A DNA stretch of 64,000 nt, from NCBI GenBank assembly GCA_009695195.1, contig SIBJ01000002.1, forward strand, positions 79,452 through 143,451, in the 5' to 3' direction. The position numbers and the translations under genes are program-made. Source of the DNA: Pedosphaera sp. Lineage in GTDB: Bacteria; Verrucomicrobiota; Verrucomicrobiia; Limisphaerales; JADLHS01. The notes under the pieces are model-generated. The model saw only the letters and a list, made by a program, of their open reading frames with translations, had not been told where the DNA came from and ran no database searches. Below are positions 35,001 to 48,915 of the stretch, piece by piece (the stretch's first letter is position 1; every line of letters starts with the position of its first letter).

Positions 35001-35493
35001 AGAGATATTAAAGCTCGTTGACAGGCAAGATGCCTATCAACGTCTCGTCGCTCTTTTCTTGCAGGGGCCTGAGGAGGCGCGGGATTTAATCCGGGCAAAA
35101 TGGGATTTTGGATGTAAATGGGTCCTTCCTAATATGCAAAGGCTCGCGTGTCGAAAAAACGAGCGGTATTCCTGTGATGAAAGAGTTTTGGCAATTTTAG
35201 TTTACGCTGCTATCAAAAACCTGAAGAACGAAGATCTTCGGGAAAAGTTGCTCGCTTGGGCGAATGTTTACCACTGTTGTTTGGCGGCGGGAATCGTTCC
35301 GGAAGAACTGTTCAGGCGGGCGGCTTCAGTTTCTTCACCAAGAATGGCCCAAATGATGATGGACTTTATCAATCGCTCTAAGGATAACAAGTCCATGGAG
35401 GCTTTTGAGCTTATCTCGAGAACTAATTCAGACGGAGAAACCGAAATTAAGCCCTCCTGGCACAAATGGTGGGAAACCTTGGGGACAAAGTGA
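34978..35493 (+). CDS. Hypothetical helical protein
   Basis: A 171-aa protein from ATG 34978, predicted to be almost all alpha-helical. Features such as MNYHEQLEEILKLVDRQDAYQRLVAL, WVLPNMQRLACRKN and LREKLLAWANVYHCC suggest a HEAT/armadillo-like bundle. I do not recognise a named family. It contains five cysteines without a metal-binding spacing. Codon use is visibly more AT-rich than in ispG, which suggests acquisition by transfer. There is no Shine-Dalgarno site. A longer in-frame start at 34933 is possible. Confidence 0.55.
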   Translation: MNYHEQLEEILKLVDRQDAYQRLVALFLQGPEEARDLIRAKWDFGCKWVLPNMQRLACRKNERYSCDERVLAILVYAAIKNLKNEDLREKLLAWANVYHCCLAAGIVPEELFRRAASVSSPRMAQMMMDFINRSKDNKSMEAFELISRTNSDGETEIKPSWHKWWETLGTK

Positions 35494-35610
35494 ACGGCAC
35501 AGCCAACCACTCCAGAAGGGGAGGGAATAGCCGTCGGAAGTTTTCTGTTTGCTCAACGGTCTTCGCGCCAAATCCGGCGCACGAAATCTTGTGAGACGGC
35601 GAACGATTGT

Positions 35611-35632
35611 CCTTCTCCCCCGGGGGAGAAGG
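35611..35632. repeat. 22-bp perfect palindrome
   Basis: A perfect palindrome of the CTTCTCCCCCGGGGGAGAAG type, followed by TTGGGATGAGGG, lies in the gap between the 171-aa gene and the Uma2 region. It resembles the CTCTCC/GGAGAGG palindrome inside ispG. The rest of the 35494-35662 gap holds nothing I can name. Confidence 0.7.
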
Positions 35633-35662
35633 TTGGGATGAGGGAGAGCGTTCAAGCCATTC

Positions 35663-35842
35663 TCAATCGCCCGCGAGTTTGTTCAGAAACGTTTCCAATT
35701 CGGCAGCGGTCTTGAACTTGGTGGAATCGAAGGCTGGCTTACCGCTCTTGGGTTCGCCAATGCCGCCGGCTTCGGTTTCGTTGTGGGAAATTTTTCCGAG
35801 TTTGCCGAGCGAGGTGAGTTCGGCAATCAAACGCGCGTCCAC
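35663..35842 (-). CDS. Short hypothetical ORF or gene remnant next to the Uma2 gene
   Basis: From GTG 35842 the frame reads 59 residues, including LIAELTSLGKLGKISHNETEAGG and a C-terminal FKTAAELETFLNKLAGD. Composition looks protein-like, but the frame runs open upstream into nonsense within the Uma2 gene. It could be a real small gene, the tail of a lost gene, or a Uma2 C-terminus separated by a frameshift. The nearest evidence for the last is that it begins where Uma2 ends. Confidence 0.3.
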   Translation of the reverse strand: MDARLIAELTSLGKLGKISHNETEAGGIGEPKSGKPAFDSTKFKTAAELETFLNKLAGD

Positions 35843-35867
35843 GGAATCGCGATGCAGCAGGACTCCA

Positions 35868-36347
35868 TTACCGGTTGGCAACGCTCGCAGGAAACTTCGG
35901 GCAGAGTTTTGAATTCGCCACGCGTTCGCGCGGGGCGAAGAACTGAAGCAAGCCTTTCTGGTCGCAGACCCAGAACTCCCGTGCGCCCTTGGCGAACATG
36001 GCCTCACGCTTCTTCTCGATTTCCTTGCTGTCATTCGAGGGGGACAAAACTTCCACGACAATTTCCGGTGACTCGGCCCAGTTCGGCAGATAGAAATTGC
36101 GTTTTACTTTTTCCGGTGAGGCCCAAGCCACGTCCGCGACGACCGTGCCGATCTCCGTTTCAATGGGGCACTCCGGCATAGCCTCGCCCTGGGGTAAAAG
36201 TTGATTCAACCAGCGGATGATGCGGCTTTGAAAGATGCTGTGGTAGCTGCGACGCGGACTCAAAACAAGCTGGCCGTGCCGGGACAGTTCCACGCGGTAT
36301 GGGAGATTTTCCAAGCTCGCGTCGTCACAAAGCTGTTCCCATTTCAT
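35868..36347 (-). CDS. Uma2-family (DUF820) putative restriction-like endonuclease
   Basis: A 159-aa protein with the PD-(D/E)XK-type layout of the Uma2 family. It has LPYRVELSRHGQLVLSP at the start, IETEIGTVVADVAWAS with the probable catalytic Asp, and EIVVEVLSPSNDSKEIEKKREAMFAKGAREFWVCD with Glu and Lys. Such genes are abundant in cyanobacteria and Planctomycetes and are of unclear cellular role. ATG 36347 fits the family N-terminus. An upstream ATG (36431) with a GAGGG seven bases before it would add 28 hydrophobic residues and overlap the divergent hydrolase gene. It has ordinary family length. Confidence 0.7.
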   Translation of the reverse strand: MKWEQLCDDASLENLPYRVELSRHGQLVLSPRRSYHSIFQSRIIRWLNQLLPQGEAMPECPIETEIGTVVADVAWASPEKVKRNFYLPNWAESPEIVVEVLSPSNDSKEIEKKREAMFAKGAREFWVCDQKGLLQFFAPRERVANSKLCPKFPASVANR

Positions 36348-36429
36348 GGCGGCAAATTGTCCCAACGGGCGGATGGCAGCAAGAAAGTAAATGAGTTGAA
36401 CCGGGATGGAATTCACGCTAGAGACAGTC

Positions 36430-37254
36430 ATGCGTTATCCCTCATCACTTCTTTTGTTCGCGCTCATCGGGCGGTTGTCCTTGTCGGCGGCGGAGACTCC
36501 GCTCACCGGACGCGCGGCGGAACTTTACAAGCAGGCGCAGGGCGGAAAGTTTTCTGCCGATGCGGCGAAGTTGAAACCGGAAATCCTGCCCACGTCCGAC
36601 GGCCAATGTTTTCTCGTCGTCTGGCGGGCGACCAACGCGCCGAAGTACTGGATCGTTTCGATGCACGGCAAGCAAGGTTTCGCCACGGACGACCTCGCCC
36701 TCTGGCATCGGCACTTGAAAGACTGCGACGTCGGACTGGTGTGCGTGCAATGGTGGCTGGGTTCGGGCAACGAACCGGCTTCCTACTACACGCCGGAGCA
36801 GGCCCACCGCGAGATTGACCTCGCGCTGAAAAAGCTCGGCGCGCAAACCAACTCGGTGATGTTCCACGGCTTCAGCCGCGGCTCGGCGAATTCGTATGCC
36901 GTCGTCGCGCTCGATGCGGGGCGGGATGGCAAACACTTCTTCTCCCTCGCAGTCGCCAGTTCCGGCGGCGTGGGCCTCGACTATCCACCGACGCGCGCGA
37001 TTCTCAACGGCGACTTCGGCCCGCGTCCGTTGCAAGGCACTCGCTGGATCACGGTCGCGGGTGGGCGTGATCCCAATCCTGAACGCGATGGAATCCCTGG
37101 CATGAAACGCGCCGCCGCGTGGTTGAAGGAACAGGGCGCGACCGTTGTCTTGACCATCGAAGACCCGGAGGAAGGCCACGGCGCGCTGCAACGCAACCCG
37201 AAGAATGTGCGGCGCGTGCTGGATTTGTTTTTCCAGGCGAACCAAAGCCGCTGA
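36430..37254 (+). CDS. Secreted alpha/beta-hydrolase
   Basis: A 274-aa protein with a signal peptide (cleavage about residue 21, LSAAE) and an alpha/beta-hydrolase fold. The oxyanion strand is KYWIVSMHG (74-80), the nucleophile elbow is GFSRG with Ser149, and the likely catalytic His is in EEGHGALQ near 254. The substrate (ester or peptide) is not evident. The alternative start 36406 would extend the signal sequence. The stop codon TGA is inside a short hairpin that begins a repeat, and fusA ends convergently 74 bases away. Confidence 0.75.
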   Translation: MRYPSSLLLFALIGRLSLSAAETPLTGRAAELYKQAQGGKFSADAAKLKPEILPTSDGQCFLVVWRATNAPKYWIVSMHGKQGFATDDLALWHRHLKDCDVGLVCVQWWLGSGNEPASYYTPEQAHREIDLALKKLGAQTNSVMFHGFSRGSANSYAVVALDAGRDGKHFFSLAVASSGGVGLDYPPTRAILNGDFGPRPLQGTRWITVAGGRDPNPERDGIPGMKRAAAWLKEQGATVVLTIEDPEEGHGALQRNPKNVRRVLDLFFQANQSR

Positions 37255-37306
37255 AGCGGCTGCCAGATGAACCGTACACGGAAACACCGGGCTGAAGCCC
37301 GGTGTT
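37246..37306. repeat. Two hairpins between the hydrolase gene and fusA
   Basis: Hairpin 1 pairs 37246-37252 with 37255-37261 and overlaps the hydrolase stop codon. Hairpin 2 has a perfect 10-bp stem (37283-37292 with 37297-37306) and a TGAA loop. Both are of the gene-end dispersed repeat type. Hairpin 2 may terminate both convergent transcripts, though only short T/A runs flank it. Confidence 0.75.
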
Positions 37307-37328
37307 AATGAGAATCGCCGAAGCGTGG

Positions 37329-39563
37329 CTACGTGCGCGCCGCGGGCTTGCTCTTCGCTGAGTCCAGAATTTTTTCCGCGATGCTGTTCGGCACCTGCTC
37401 GAACGTGAGCGGCTCCATCGAATACGAGGCGCGGCCTTTCGAGAGCGAACGGATCGCGGTGGCGTAACCGAACATTTCGGAGAGCGGCACGTTGGCATTG
37501 ACCACCGTCTGGCCCTGTTTGGCTTCGATGTTGATGATGTGGCCGCGACGACGGGTGATGTCGCCGATCAGGTCGCCCTGATATTCGTCGGGCGTGGTGC
37601 ATTCGACCTTCATGATCGGTTCGAGAATGATCGGACCGGCTTTCTTGAACGCGTCTTTCAACGCGAAGATGCCCGCCATCTTGAACGCGAGTTCGTTCGA
37701 GTCCACTTCGTGGAACGAGCCGTCGGTCACCTGTACCTTGATGTCAATGACCTGGTAGCCGGCATAGACGCCGCCCTTGATGGCTTCTTCGATGCCGTCA
37801 ATGACCGCCGGAATGTATTCCTTCGGGATCGTGCCGCCGACAATCTTGTTTTCGACTTCGACGCCCTTGCCCTTTTCGTTGGGCTGAACCTCGACGCACG
37901 CATGGCCGTATTGACCGCGACCGCCGGATTGACGGATGAATTTGCCTTCGCCCTCGGCCGCCTTCGTGATGGTTTCGCGGTAGGCGATCTGGGGCGCGCC
38001 GGTGTTGGCGTCCACTTTGAATTCGCGCTTGAGCCGGTCAATGATGATTTCCAGATGCAACTCGCCCATGCCCGCGATGATGAGCTGGCTGGTTTCCTCG
38101 TTTGTGAAACAGCGGAAGGTCGGATCTTCTTCGGCGAGCCGTTGCAAGCCTTCGGACATCTTGTCGCGATCCTGCTTGGTCTTGGGCTCGACGGCCATGC
38201 TGATGACCGGCTCGGGGAACGTCGGCGGTTCGAGCGTCACGTCAAAGTCTTCGTCGGAGAGCGTGTCGCCGGTCGTGATGTTGCGCAGGCCGACGAGCGC
38301 GGCGATGTCGCCCGCAAAAACCTCGTTGATGTCCTTGCGCTCGCTTCCCTGGATTACCATGAGGCGGCTGACGCGTTCGCGTTTACGCGTGCGCGGGTTG
38401 TAAATATTGTCACCCTTCTTGAGGTGGCCGGAATAGACGCGGAAGAAGACCAGCTTGCCGGCGTAGGGATCGGTCCAGAGCTTGAACGCCAGCGAGCAGA
38501 ATTTCTCGGTGTCGCTGGTGGGAACTTCGACGACGTTTTCCGTGCCGGGCTCCAAGCCGTGCGCCGGCGGAATGTCCAGGGGGCCGGGCAGATAATCCAC
38601 CACGGCGTCCACCAAAACCTGCACGCCCTTTTTCTTGAAGGCGGAACCGCACAGCACGGGAATCAATTCGATCTTGCAGGTGAGGCGGCGGATCGCGGCC
38701 TTGAGCACGGGCGGCTCGATCGGTTTTTCTTCAAGCACCATTTCGGCGATCGTGTCGTCCTTGTTGGAAACGGCGTCAATCAATTCCGCGAGGGCTGCCT
38801 TCGCCCGTTCCTGATATTCGGGGGGGATTTCTCTGATCTCGTAATTCAAACCCTCGTTAGCCTCGCCCGGCCCCCAATAGATCAACTTCTGATTGACCAG
38901 GTCAATCACGCCTTCAAAGCCGCCAGTAACTGCTTTACCTTCGGCCTCGTTCGGGCCTTCGCCGAAGGGGAGGAAAATCGGGAACGCATACGCGCGCAGT
39001 TTGGTGCGCATGTCATTCAGAGCGTTCGCAAAGTTCGCGCCGATGCGATCCATCTTGTTGACGAACGCGATGCGGGGAACTTTATATTTCGTCGCCTGCC
39101 GCCAGACGGTTTCGGATTGCGGTTGCACGCCGGCGACGCCGCAGAACACCGCGACCGCGCCGTCCAGCACGCGCATGGAACGTTCGACTTCCGCCGTGAA
39201 ATCCACGTGACCGGGCGTATCAATGATGTTGACGCGGTGCGGGATGTTGTTGAACGCCTTGTAAATTTTGTCCTCACCCGGCTTGGCGCATTTCTGCGTC
39301 CAGAAGCAGGTCACGGCGGCGGACGTGATCGTGATCCCGCGCTCGCGTTCCTGCTCCATCCAGTCCGTGACGGTATTGCCGTCGTCCACGTCGCCGATCT
39401 TGTGAATCAGCCCGGTGTAAAACAGGATGCGCTCCGTGGTGGTGGTCTTGCCGGCGTCAATGTGCGCGGCGATGCCGATATTACGGGTGCATTCGAGCGT
39501 GTACTCGCGGTTGGGCGAGTTCGGCGAAGTTGGAGATGTCGGTTTGTCAGCCACGGCTTGCAT
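37329..39563 (-). CDS. fusA: Elongation factor G
   Basis: A 744-aa translocation GTPase. The G1 loop is AHIDAGKTTTTERIL, G3 is DTPGHVDF, G4 NKMD, and domains II-V follow with YGHACVEVQP and the C-terminal MFGYATAIRSLSKGRASYSMEP. I chose ATG 39563 (MQAVADKP), about 20 residues longer at the N-terminus than E. coli EF-G, because the further upstream frame crosses the rpsG-fusA hairpin. It is last in the str operon after rpsL and rpsG. Confidence 0.96.
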   Translation of the reverse strand: MQAVADKPTSPTSPNSPNREYTLECTRNIGIAAHIDAGKTTTTERILFYTGLIHKIGDVDDGNTVTDWMEQERERGITITSAAVTCFWTQKCAKPGEDKIYKAFNNIPHRVNIIDTPGHVDFTAEVERSMRVLDGAVAVFCGVAGVQPQSETVWRQATKYKVPRIAFVNKMDRIGANFANALNDMRTKLRAYAFPIFLPFGEGPNEAEGKAVTGGFEGVIDLVNQKLIYWGPGEANEGLNYEIREIPPEYQERAKAALAELIDAVSNKDDTIAEMVLEEKPIEPPVLKAAIRRLTCKIELIPVLCGSAFKKKGVQVLVDAVVDYLPGPLDIPPAHGLEPGTENVVEVPTSDTEKFCSLAFKLWTDPYAGKLVFFRVYSGHLKKGDNIYNPRTRKRERVSRLMVIQGSERKDINEVFAGDIAALVGLRNITTGDTLSDEDFDVTLEPPTFPEPVISMAVEPKTKQDRDKMSEGLQRLAEEDPTFRCFTNEETSQLIIAGMGELHLEIIIDRLKREFKVDANTGAPQIAYRETITKAAEGEGKFIRQSGGRGQYGHACVEVQPNEKGKGVEVENKIVGGTIPKEYIPAVIDGIEEAIKGGVYAGYQVIDIKVQVTDGSFHEVDSNELAFKMAGIFALKDAFKKAGPIILEPIMKVECTTPDEYQGDLIGDITRRRGHIINIEAKQGQTVVNANVPLSEMFGYATAIRSLSKGRASYSMEPLTFEQVPNSIAEKILDSAKSKPAART

Positions 39564-39578
39564 TTCGGTTAAAGGATA

Positions 39579-39614
39579 AAAAACGCCCCGGGCCACTCAC
39601 AGCCGGGGGCGTTT
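39579..39614 (-). terminator. Attenuator-like hairpin between rpsG and fusA
   Basis: On the minus strand AACGCCCC pairs with GGGGCGTT around a GC-rich loop and is followed directly by a U-run. This is the form of an intrinsic terminator. Since fusA starts only 16 bases on, it probably works as partial termination to set the rpsG:fusA ratio. Confidence 0.7.
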
Positions 39615-39625
39615 CAAATTATTTT

Positions 39626-40099
39626 CTACCAGCGGAAGTGCGCGAACGCTTTGTTCGCCTGCGCCATCTTGTGAACGTCGTCGCGTTTGCGGATGGCGTT
39701 CCCCTGCCCTTGATAGGCTTCCAAAATTTCCGACGCGAGCGCGTCGCTCATGGGCAGACCTTTGCGGGCATCCGCGTAGTCAACGATCCAGCGCAACGCG
39801 AGCGAAGCCTGGCGGTCGGAGGTGACTTCCAGCGGCACCTGATACGTGGCGCCGCCGACGCGGCGGGGCTTGGTCTCGATGCGCGGCTTGGCGTTGTCCA
39901 CCGCGCGCTGAAGGATTTCGATGGGGTTGCTCGCCGGATTTTTTTCCGAGATGCGATCAAACGCGCCATAGACGATGCGTTGGGCGGTGCTCTTCTTGCC
40001 TCCGCGCATGATGGTGTTGACGAGGCGCGTGACCAGAACGCTTTGGTATTTGGCGTCTTTGACCGCCGGTCGTTTGTCTGCTTGGCGTCTGCGGGACAT
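39626..40099 (-). CDS. rpsG: 30S ribosomal protein S7
   Basis: A 157-aa S7, primary binder of the 16S 3' domain and repressor of the str operon in E. coli. It starts MSRRRQADKRPAVKDAKYQS and carries AFDRISEKNPASNPIEILQRAVDNAKPRIETK and RVGGATYQVPLEV. Length is normal. It lies 35 bases after rpsL. Confidence 0.97.
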   Translation of the reverse strand: MSRRRQADKRPAVKDAKYQSVLVTRLVNTIMRGGKKSTAQRIVYGAFDRISEKNPASNPIEILQRAVDNAKPRIETKPRRVGGATYQVPLEVTSDRQASLALRWIVDYADARKGLPMSDALASEILEAYQGQGNAIRKRDDVHKMAQANKAFAHFRW

Positions 40100-40134
40100 G
40101 AATTCGTTAAATCGTTAAAGGGTTGAGAGACGGT

Positions 40135-40545
40135 TTACTTCGCGGCGTTGGCCTGGGCGGCGGCGACTTTGACATCCTTGGGGCGCTTGACGCCGTACTT
40201 GGAGCGACTGACGCGCCGCTTCTCGACGCCCGCGGCGTCGAGCGTGCCGCGCACGATGTGATAGCGCACACCGGGCAAATCCTTCACGCGCCCGCCGCGC
40301 ACGAGCACGATCGAGTGCTCCTGCAAATTGTGCCCCTCGTCGGGGATGTAGGCGATGATCTCAAAGCCGTTGGTGAGCCTCACCTTCGCGACCTTGCGCA
40401 TCGCGGAGTTCGGCTTCTTGGGCGTGCGCGTCATCACCTGGATGCACACCCCGCGACGGAACGGGGAATTCTCCAAGGCAGGCGACTTGGACTTGTATTT
40501 GATCTTGTTGCGGCCCTTGCGGACCAATTGATTGATTGTCGGCAT
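40135..40545 (-). CDS. rpsL: 30S ribosomal protein S12
   Basis: A 136-aa S12 of the decoding centre, the classical streptomycin-resistance locus. It has [39 protein letters not shown] (the lysine cluster where resistance changes arise) and [19 protein letters not shown]. The sequence is wild-type-like at KPNS. A Lys/Ala-rich tail adds a few residues. It has its own promoter in the 101-bp gap after rpoC. Confidence 0.97.
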   Translation of the reverse strand: MPTINQLVRKGRNKIKYKSKSPALENSPFRRGVCIQVMTRTPKKPNSAMRKVAKVRLTNGFEIIAYIPDEGHNLQEHSIVLVRGGRVKDLPGVRYHIVRGTLDAAGVEKRRVSRSKYGVKRPKDVKVAAAQANAAK

Positions 40546-40560
40546 GTGCGTTGGAAAATC

Positions 40561-40601
40561 GCGTCCGTTCCGCCGGCATTTTCACCGGCGAAACGGAACG
40601 C
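40561..40601 (-). promoter_or_regulatory. Hairpin leader of the rpsL operon
   Basis: The rpsL 5' leader contains an imperfect inverted repeat. CGTTCCG and CGCCGG on one side pair with CCGGCG and CGGACG on the other around an A-rich loop. It starts right at the predicted transcription start. It may be a regulatory structure or a terminator for rpoC read-through. Confidence 0.5.
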
Positions 40602-40603
40602 GG

Positions 40604-40631
40604 ATATTAACAAAGGTTTTTCACGTTGCAA
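40604..40631 (-). promoter_or_regulatory. Predicted promoter of rpsL-rpsG-fusA
   Basis: TTGCAA (40626-40631) and TAATAT (40604-40609) are spaced by 16 bases on the minus strand. Flanking bases and spacer closely match the rplB-operon promoter at 18289-18316. Confidence 0.65.
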
Positions 40632-40646
40632 CTGGTTTCTGACCGC

Positions 40647-44792
<4,146 letters not shown>

Positions 44793-44829
44793 ACGCTTTG
44801 GTTTTTCAGCAAGTCGTTAAATGTTTTAC

Positions 44830-47800
44830 TCACATCGAGGACATCTCGCCCAAGGCGCTGGCCGCTTCGTGGGGTTGATCCACCGGATTCGAGTAACCAA
44901 CCTTCACGTCGAGGCCAAGGGATTGCATCTCCTTGACCAGCACGTTGAAGGATTCGGGAATGCCAGCCTCCAGGCTGTTGTCGCCCTTGACGATGCTTTC
45001 GTAAATGCGCGTGCGGCCCTGCACGTCGTCGGATTTCACGGTCAGGAGTTCCTGCAACGTGTAGGCCGCGCCGTAGGCTTCCATCGCCCACACTTCCATT
45101 TCGCCGAAGCGCTGGCCGCCGTACTGCGCTTTGCCGCCGAGCGGTTGCTGCGTGACGAGCGAGTACGGCCCGACCGCGCGGGCGTGAATCTTGTCGGCCA
45201 CCAGGTGACCCAGCTTCATCATGTAGATGTAGCCGACGACCACTTCCTGATCGAACTGTTCACCCGAACGTCCGTCGTAAAGATGCGTCTTGCCGTTCTC
45301 GCCGACGAGCGGGTGCGCCGCGAACTTCATGTTCTTGGCGATCGCCTCCTCGAGGTACTTGCGCACCTGTTTCTCCTTGATGCCGTCAAACACCGGCGTC
45401 GCGAAGCTCAGGCCAAGGACCTTCGCGGCCCAGCCCAGATGCGTTTCCAAAACCTGGCCGACGTTCATGCGCGAAGGCACGCCCAGCGGGTTCAACACGA
45501 TCTCCACCGGCGTTCCGTCCGCGAGGAACGGCATGTCCTCTTCGGGCACGATGCGCGCGACGACGCCCTTGTTGCCGTGACGGCCGGCCATCTTGTCGCC
45601 GACCGAGAGCTTGCGCTTGGACGCGACGTAAACGCGGACGGATTTGACCACGCCGCGGTCCACGCCTTCGCCGGACTCGGCGCGTTCCAGTTCCTCGTCG
45701 TACTGCATCTGGATGTCGTCGAACTTCTTTTTGAACGACCCGATGATTTCGTTGATCTTGTTGCGGATGGGCGACGGATCAATTTCGATCCGGTCGTACA
45801 GTTCCGCGAGCTTGCGCAGGAGCGTCTTGGTGATCTTGCGATTGGCGGGAATGATGATCTCGCCCGTCTCGCTGTTCACCACGTCGAGCGGAATTTTTTC
45901 GCCGAGCAGAATGTTGCTGAGCGCCTCGGTGAGCTGGTCGCGGAGTTCCTCGACCTTCTTGCGATGGTCCTCCTCGATCTGCTTGACCGCGCGTTTCTCC
46001 TCCGTGCCGGCGACCTTGCGCTCGCCTTCCTTCTTGGCGGAAACCTTCACGTCCATGACGATGCCGTAGGTTCCCGACGGAACTTTCAGCGAGGTGTCCT
46101 TCACGTCCGCGGCCTTTTCGCCGAAGATCGCGCGCAGCAACCGTTCTTCCGGCGCGAGTTCGGTTTCGGACTTCGGCGTGATCTTGCCAACGAGAATGTC
46201 GCCGGGCTTCACTTCCGCGCCGATGAGGATGACACCGTCCGGTCCGAGATTTTTCAAGGCTTCATCGCCGAGGTTCGGGATGTCGCGCGTGATTTCTTCA
46301 GGCCCGAGCTTCGTGTCGCGGGCGGCGACCTCGAACTCGTCAATGTGGATGCTCGTGAAGATGTCGTCCTTCACGATCTTCTCGCTGATGAGGATCGCGT
46401 CCTCGAAGTTGTAACCGTTCCAGGGCATGAACGAGACGAGGACGTTGCGGCCGAGCGCGAGCTCGCCGTTTTGCGTGCACGGCCCGTCGGCGATGACCTG
46501 GCCCTTCTTCACGCTTTCACCCTTCTCGACCAGGATTTTCTGGTTGATGCAGGTGGCCGCGTTCGAGCGCATGAATTTGCGCACGGGATAAACGTGAATG
46601 CCGTTGGCCGGATCGTGCTTAATTTTCTTCTTCGTCTCGGGCAACTTGCCGTTGTCGGTGATGATGATCTGGTCGCCAGTCACGGACGCGACTTTGCCGG
46701 ATTCCTCGGCGACCATGACGGCGCGCGAGTCGCGGGCCACCAGCGCTTCGAGACCGGTCGCCACGAGCGGCGCTTCGGTGACGAGCAGCGGCACGGCCTG
46801 GCGTTGCATGTTCGAACCCATCAACGCGCGGTTCGCGTCGTCGTGTTCGAGGAACGGAATCAACGACGCCGCCACCGACACGAGTTGCTTCGGCGACACG
46901 TCCATGTAATCCACGCGGCTCGGCTCGACGTCAATAAAGTCGCCCCGGCAGCGGCAGACGACGCGGTCCGTCGTGAAGCGACCCTTCTCATCAATCATCG
47001 AGTTCGCCTGCGCCACGATGAATTGTTCCTCACGGTCGGCGGTGAGGTAATCAATGTGATTGGTCACGCGGCCGTTCTCGCACTTGCGATACGGCGTTTC
47101 GAGAAAACCGAAATCGTTGATGCACGCGAACGTCGCGAGCGACGCGATCAAACCGATGTTTGGACCTTCGGGCGTTTCCACCGGGCAAATGCGACCGTAA
47201 TGCGACGGGTGAACGTCACGCACTTCGAAGCCAGCGCGATCACGCGAAAGCCCCCCCGGTCCGAGCGCGGAGAGCCGGCGCTTGTGCGTCAGCTCGGCGA
47301 GCGGATTGATCTGGTCCATGAACTGGCTCAACTGCGAGCGGCCGAAGAAATCGCGGATCACCGCGCTGAGCGCTTTTGGATTGATGAGCTTCTGCGGCGT
47401 CATCGCTTCGGCGCCCTGATCGAACAGTGTCATGCGTTCCTTCACGAGGCGTTCCGTGCGCGCGAGACCGACGCGGCATTGGTTGGCGAGCAATTCGCCC
47501 ACCGTGCGGATTCGGCGGCTGCCCAAGTGGTCAATGTCGTCCAGCGAACCTTCGCCCTTCTTCAGGCGCAAAAGATATTTCGTGGCGGCGACGAGATCGT
47601 CCTTCGTCAGGATGCGCGAGTCGTCCTTGTTTTTGACGCCGAGCTTCTGATGAATCTTGTAACGACCGACGCGGCCGAGATCATAGCGCTTGGGATCAAA
47701 GAACAGCCGCTTGATGAGCGCGCGGGCGTTCGCCGCCGTGGGCGGATCGCCGGGGCGGAGGCGGCGATAAATATCCTTCAGCGCCTCCTCTTCGTTCTTC

Positions 47801-48735
47801 GCGGGATCCTTCTTCATGCACTTGATGACGATCCCTTCGTCAACGGTCGTGTCCACGACCTTGATCTTCGTCACGCCGAGTTCGGCGATCTGCTTGACGA
47901 CGGATTTCGAGAGCGGCTCGAAGGCGCGCGCGACCACGAGGCCCTTCTCCTCGTCCATCGCGTCATGAATCAGAACTTTGTTCGCCAGGTCGTCGAGTTT
48001 CTCCGCTTCCTCCACCGTCAACTCTTCGACTTCGTAGAACAGCTTCAGGATTTCCTCGTCGGTGCCGCGGGATTTCTCCGCGTCCTTCTTGCTTTCCTTG
48101 CCTTCGACTTCGAGGAAGGACAGCGCGCGGAAGAGCGTCGTCGTCAAAAATTTCCGGCGGCGCTTCTTGCGGTCGAGATAGACGTAAAGCAGATCGTTGG
48201 TGTCAAACTGCGCCTCGTACCACGAACCACGGTCCGGGATGATGCGGAAGGAGAACAGTTCCTTGCCGTTGGGATGGATGCTTTTCTCGAAGGCGAGACC
48301 GGGCGAGCGATGAAGCTGGCTGACGATGACGCGCTCGGCGCCATTGATGACGAAGGTGCCTTGCGGCGTCATGAGCGGCAGTTCGCCCATGAAAACTTTT
48401 TCCTCCTTGCCGCCCTTCTCGTCCTTGAGCAGGAAGGTGACGTGGAGCGGCGCGCCGTAGGTCAGGCCCTCGCGCAGACATTCGAGCCAGTCGAGTTTCG
48501 GCGCGCCGATTTCGTAGGAATGAAAATCCAGCTTGCACTTCCCGTCGTAGCTCTCGATGGGAAAGACCTCGGTGAAGACCGCCTGGAGGCCGAGGTTTTT
48601 GCGCTTCGAGGGCGCGGCGGCGGCCTGGAGGAATTCCCGGTACGAGTTGGTCTGCAATTCGATCAGGTTCGGCGGCGCAATGATCTCTTTGATCTTGCCG
48701 AAATTGATCCGTTCTTCAGTTGCTCGCGATGGCAT
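44830..48735 (-). CDS. rpoB: RNA polymerase subunit beta
   Basis: A 1301-aa subunit. The rifampicin-pocket region reads [44 protein letters not shown] and is wild-type-like at the usual resistance positions. Also visible are [13 protein letters not shown], the [18 protein letters not shown] loop ([18 protein letters not shown]) and the C-terminal [24 protein letters not shown]. It follows rplL after a 220-bp gap that holds a large palindrome. Confidence 0.97.
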   Translation of the reverse strand: MPSRATEERINFGKIKEIIAPPNLIELQTNSYREFLQAAAAPSKRKNLGLQAVFTEVFPIESYDGKCKLDFHSYEIGAPKLDWLECLREGLTYGAPLHVTFLLKDEKGGKEEKVFMGELPLMTPQGTFVINGAERVIVSQLHRSPGLAFEKSIHPNGKELFSFRIIPDRGSWYEAQFDTNDLLYVYLDRKKRRRKFLTTTLFRALSFLEVEGKESKKDAEKSRGTDEEILKLFYEVEELTVEEAEKLDDLANKVLIHDAMDEEKGLVVARAFEPLSKSVVKQIAELGVTKIKVVDTTVDEGIVIKCMKKDPAKNEEEALKDIYRRLRPGDPPTAANARALIKRLFFDPKRYDLGRVGRYKIHQKLGVKNKDDSRILTKDDLVAATKYLLRLKKGEGSLDDIDHLGSRRIRTVGELLANQCRVGLARTERLVKERMTLFDQGAEAMTPQKLINPKALSAVIRDFFGRSQLSQFMDQINPLAELTHKRRLSALGPGGLSRDRAGFEVRDVHPSHYGRICPVETPEGPNIGLIASLATFACINDFGFLETPYRKCENGRVTNHIDYLTADREEQFIVAQANSMIDEKGRFTTDRVVCRCRGDFIDVEPSRVDYMDVSPKQLVSVAASLIPFLEHDDANRALMGSNMQRQAVPLLVTEAPLVATGLEALVARDSRAVMVAEESGKVASVTGDQIIITDNGKLPETKKKIKHDPANGIHVYPVRKFMRSNAATCINQKILVEKGESVKKGQVIADGPCTQNGELALGRNVLVSFMPWNGYNFEDAILISEKIVKDDIFTSIHIDEFEVAARDTKLGPEEITRDIPNLGDEALKNLGPDGVILIGAEVKPGDILVGKITPKSETELAPEERLLRAIFGEKAADVKDTSLKVPSGTYGIVMDVKVSAKKEGERKVAGTEEKRAVKQIEEDHRKKVEELRDQLTEALSNILLGEKIPLDVVNSETGEIIIPANRKITKTLLRKLAELYDRIEIDPSPIRNKINEIIGSFKKKFDDIQMQYDEELERAESGEGVDRGVVKSVRVYVASKRKLSVGDKMAGRHGNKGVVARIVPEEDMPFLADGTPVEIVLNPLGVPSRMNVGQVLETHLGWAAKVLGLSFATPVFDGIKEKQVRKYLEEAIAKNMKFAAHPLVGENGKTHLYDGRSGEQFDQEVVVGYIYMMKLGHLVADKIHARAVGPYSLVTQQPLGGKAQYGGQRFGEMEVWAMEAYGAAYTLQELLTVKSDDVQGRTRIYESIVKGDNSLEAGIPESFNVLVKEMQSLGLDVKVGYSNPVDQPHEAASALGEMSSM

Positions 48736-48915
48736 GATGGTCTTGGCTCCGTGGCCGGCTTTCCCGCCGGACCGTTTTTTTTACCCGAAATGACACAAGG
48801 CGAGAACGCGGCGTTCAACCGCAATCCCGCCAACTATCGAACCCCGAACCGTTTCGAGGTTGCGTTTTAATGACTGCTTTTTGATCGGAAATCTTTGCTG
48901 GCTTCAGGCGAAAGC

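Noticed and set aside
35663..36061. A 132-codon frame as a full gene overlapping Uma2
   Set aside because: Its first half is the out-of-frame shadow of the Uma2 gene. Only the last about 59 codons look protein-like, and those are listed at low confidence.
37539..39572. A 677-codon plus-strand open frame opposite fusA
   Set aside because: Same reason: it mirrors the fusA codons, and no known motif or start signal supports it.
44821..48870. A 1349-codon open frame on the plus strand opposite rpoB
   Set aside because: It is the antisense shadow of a high-GC gene. Its translation is rich in Arg/His/Asp with no domain, while the minus strand encodes all RpoB motifs.
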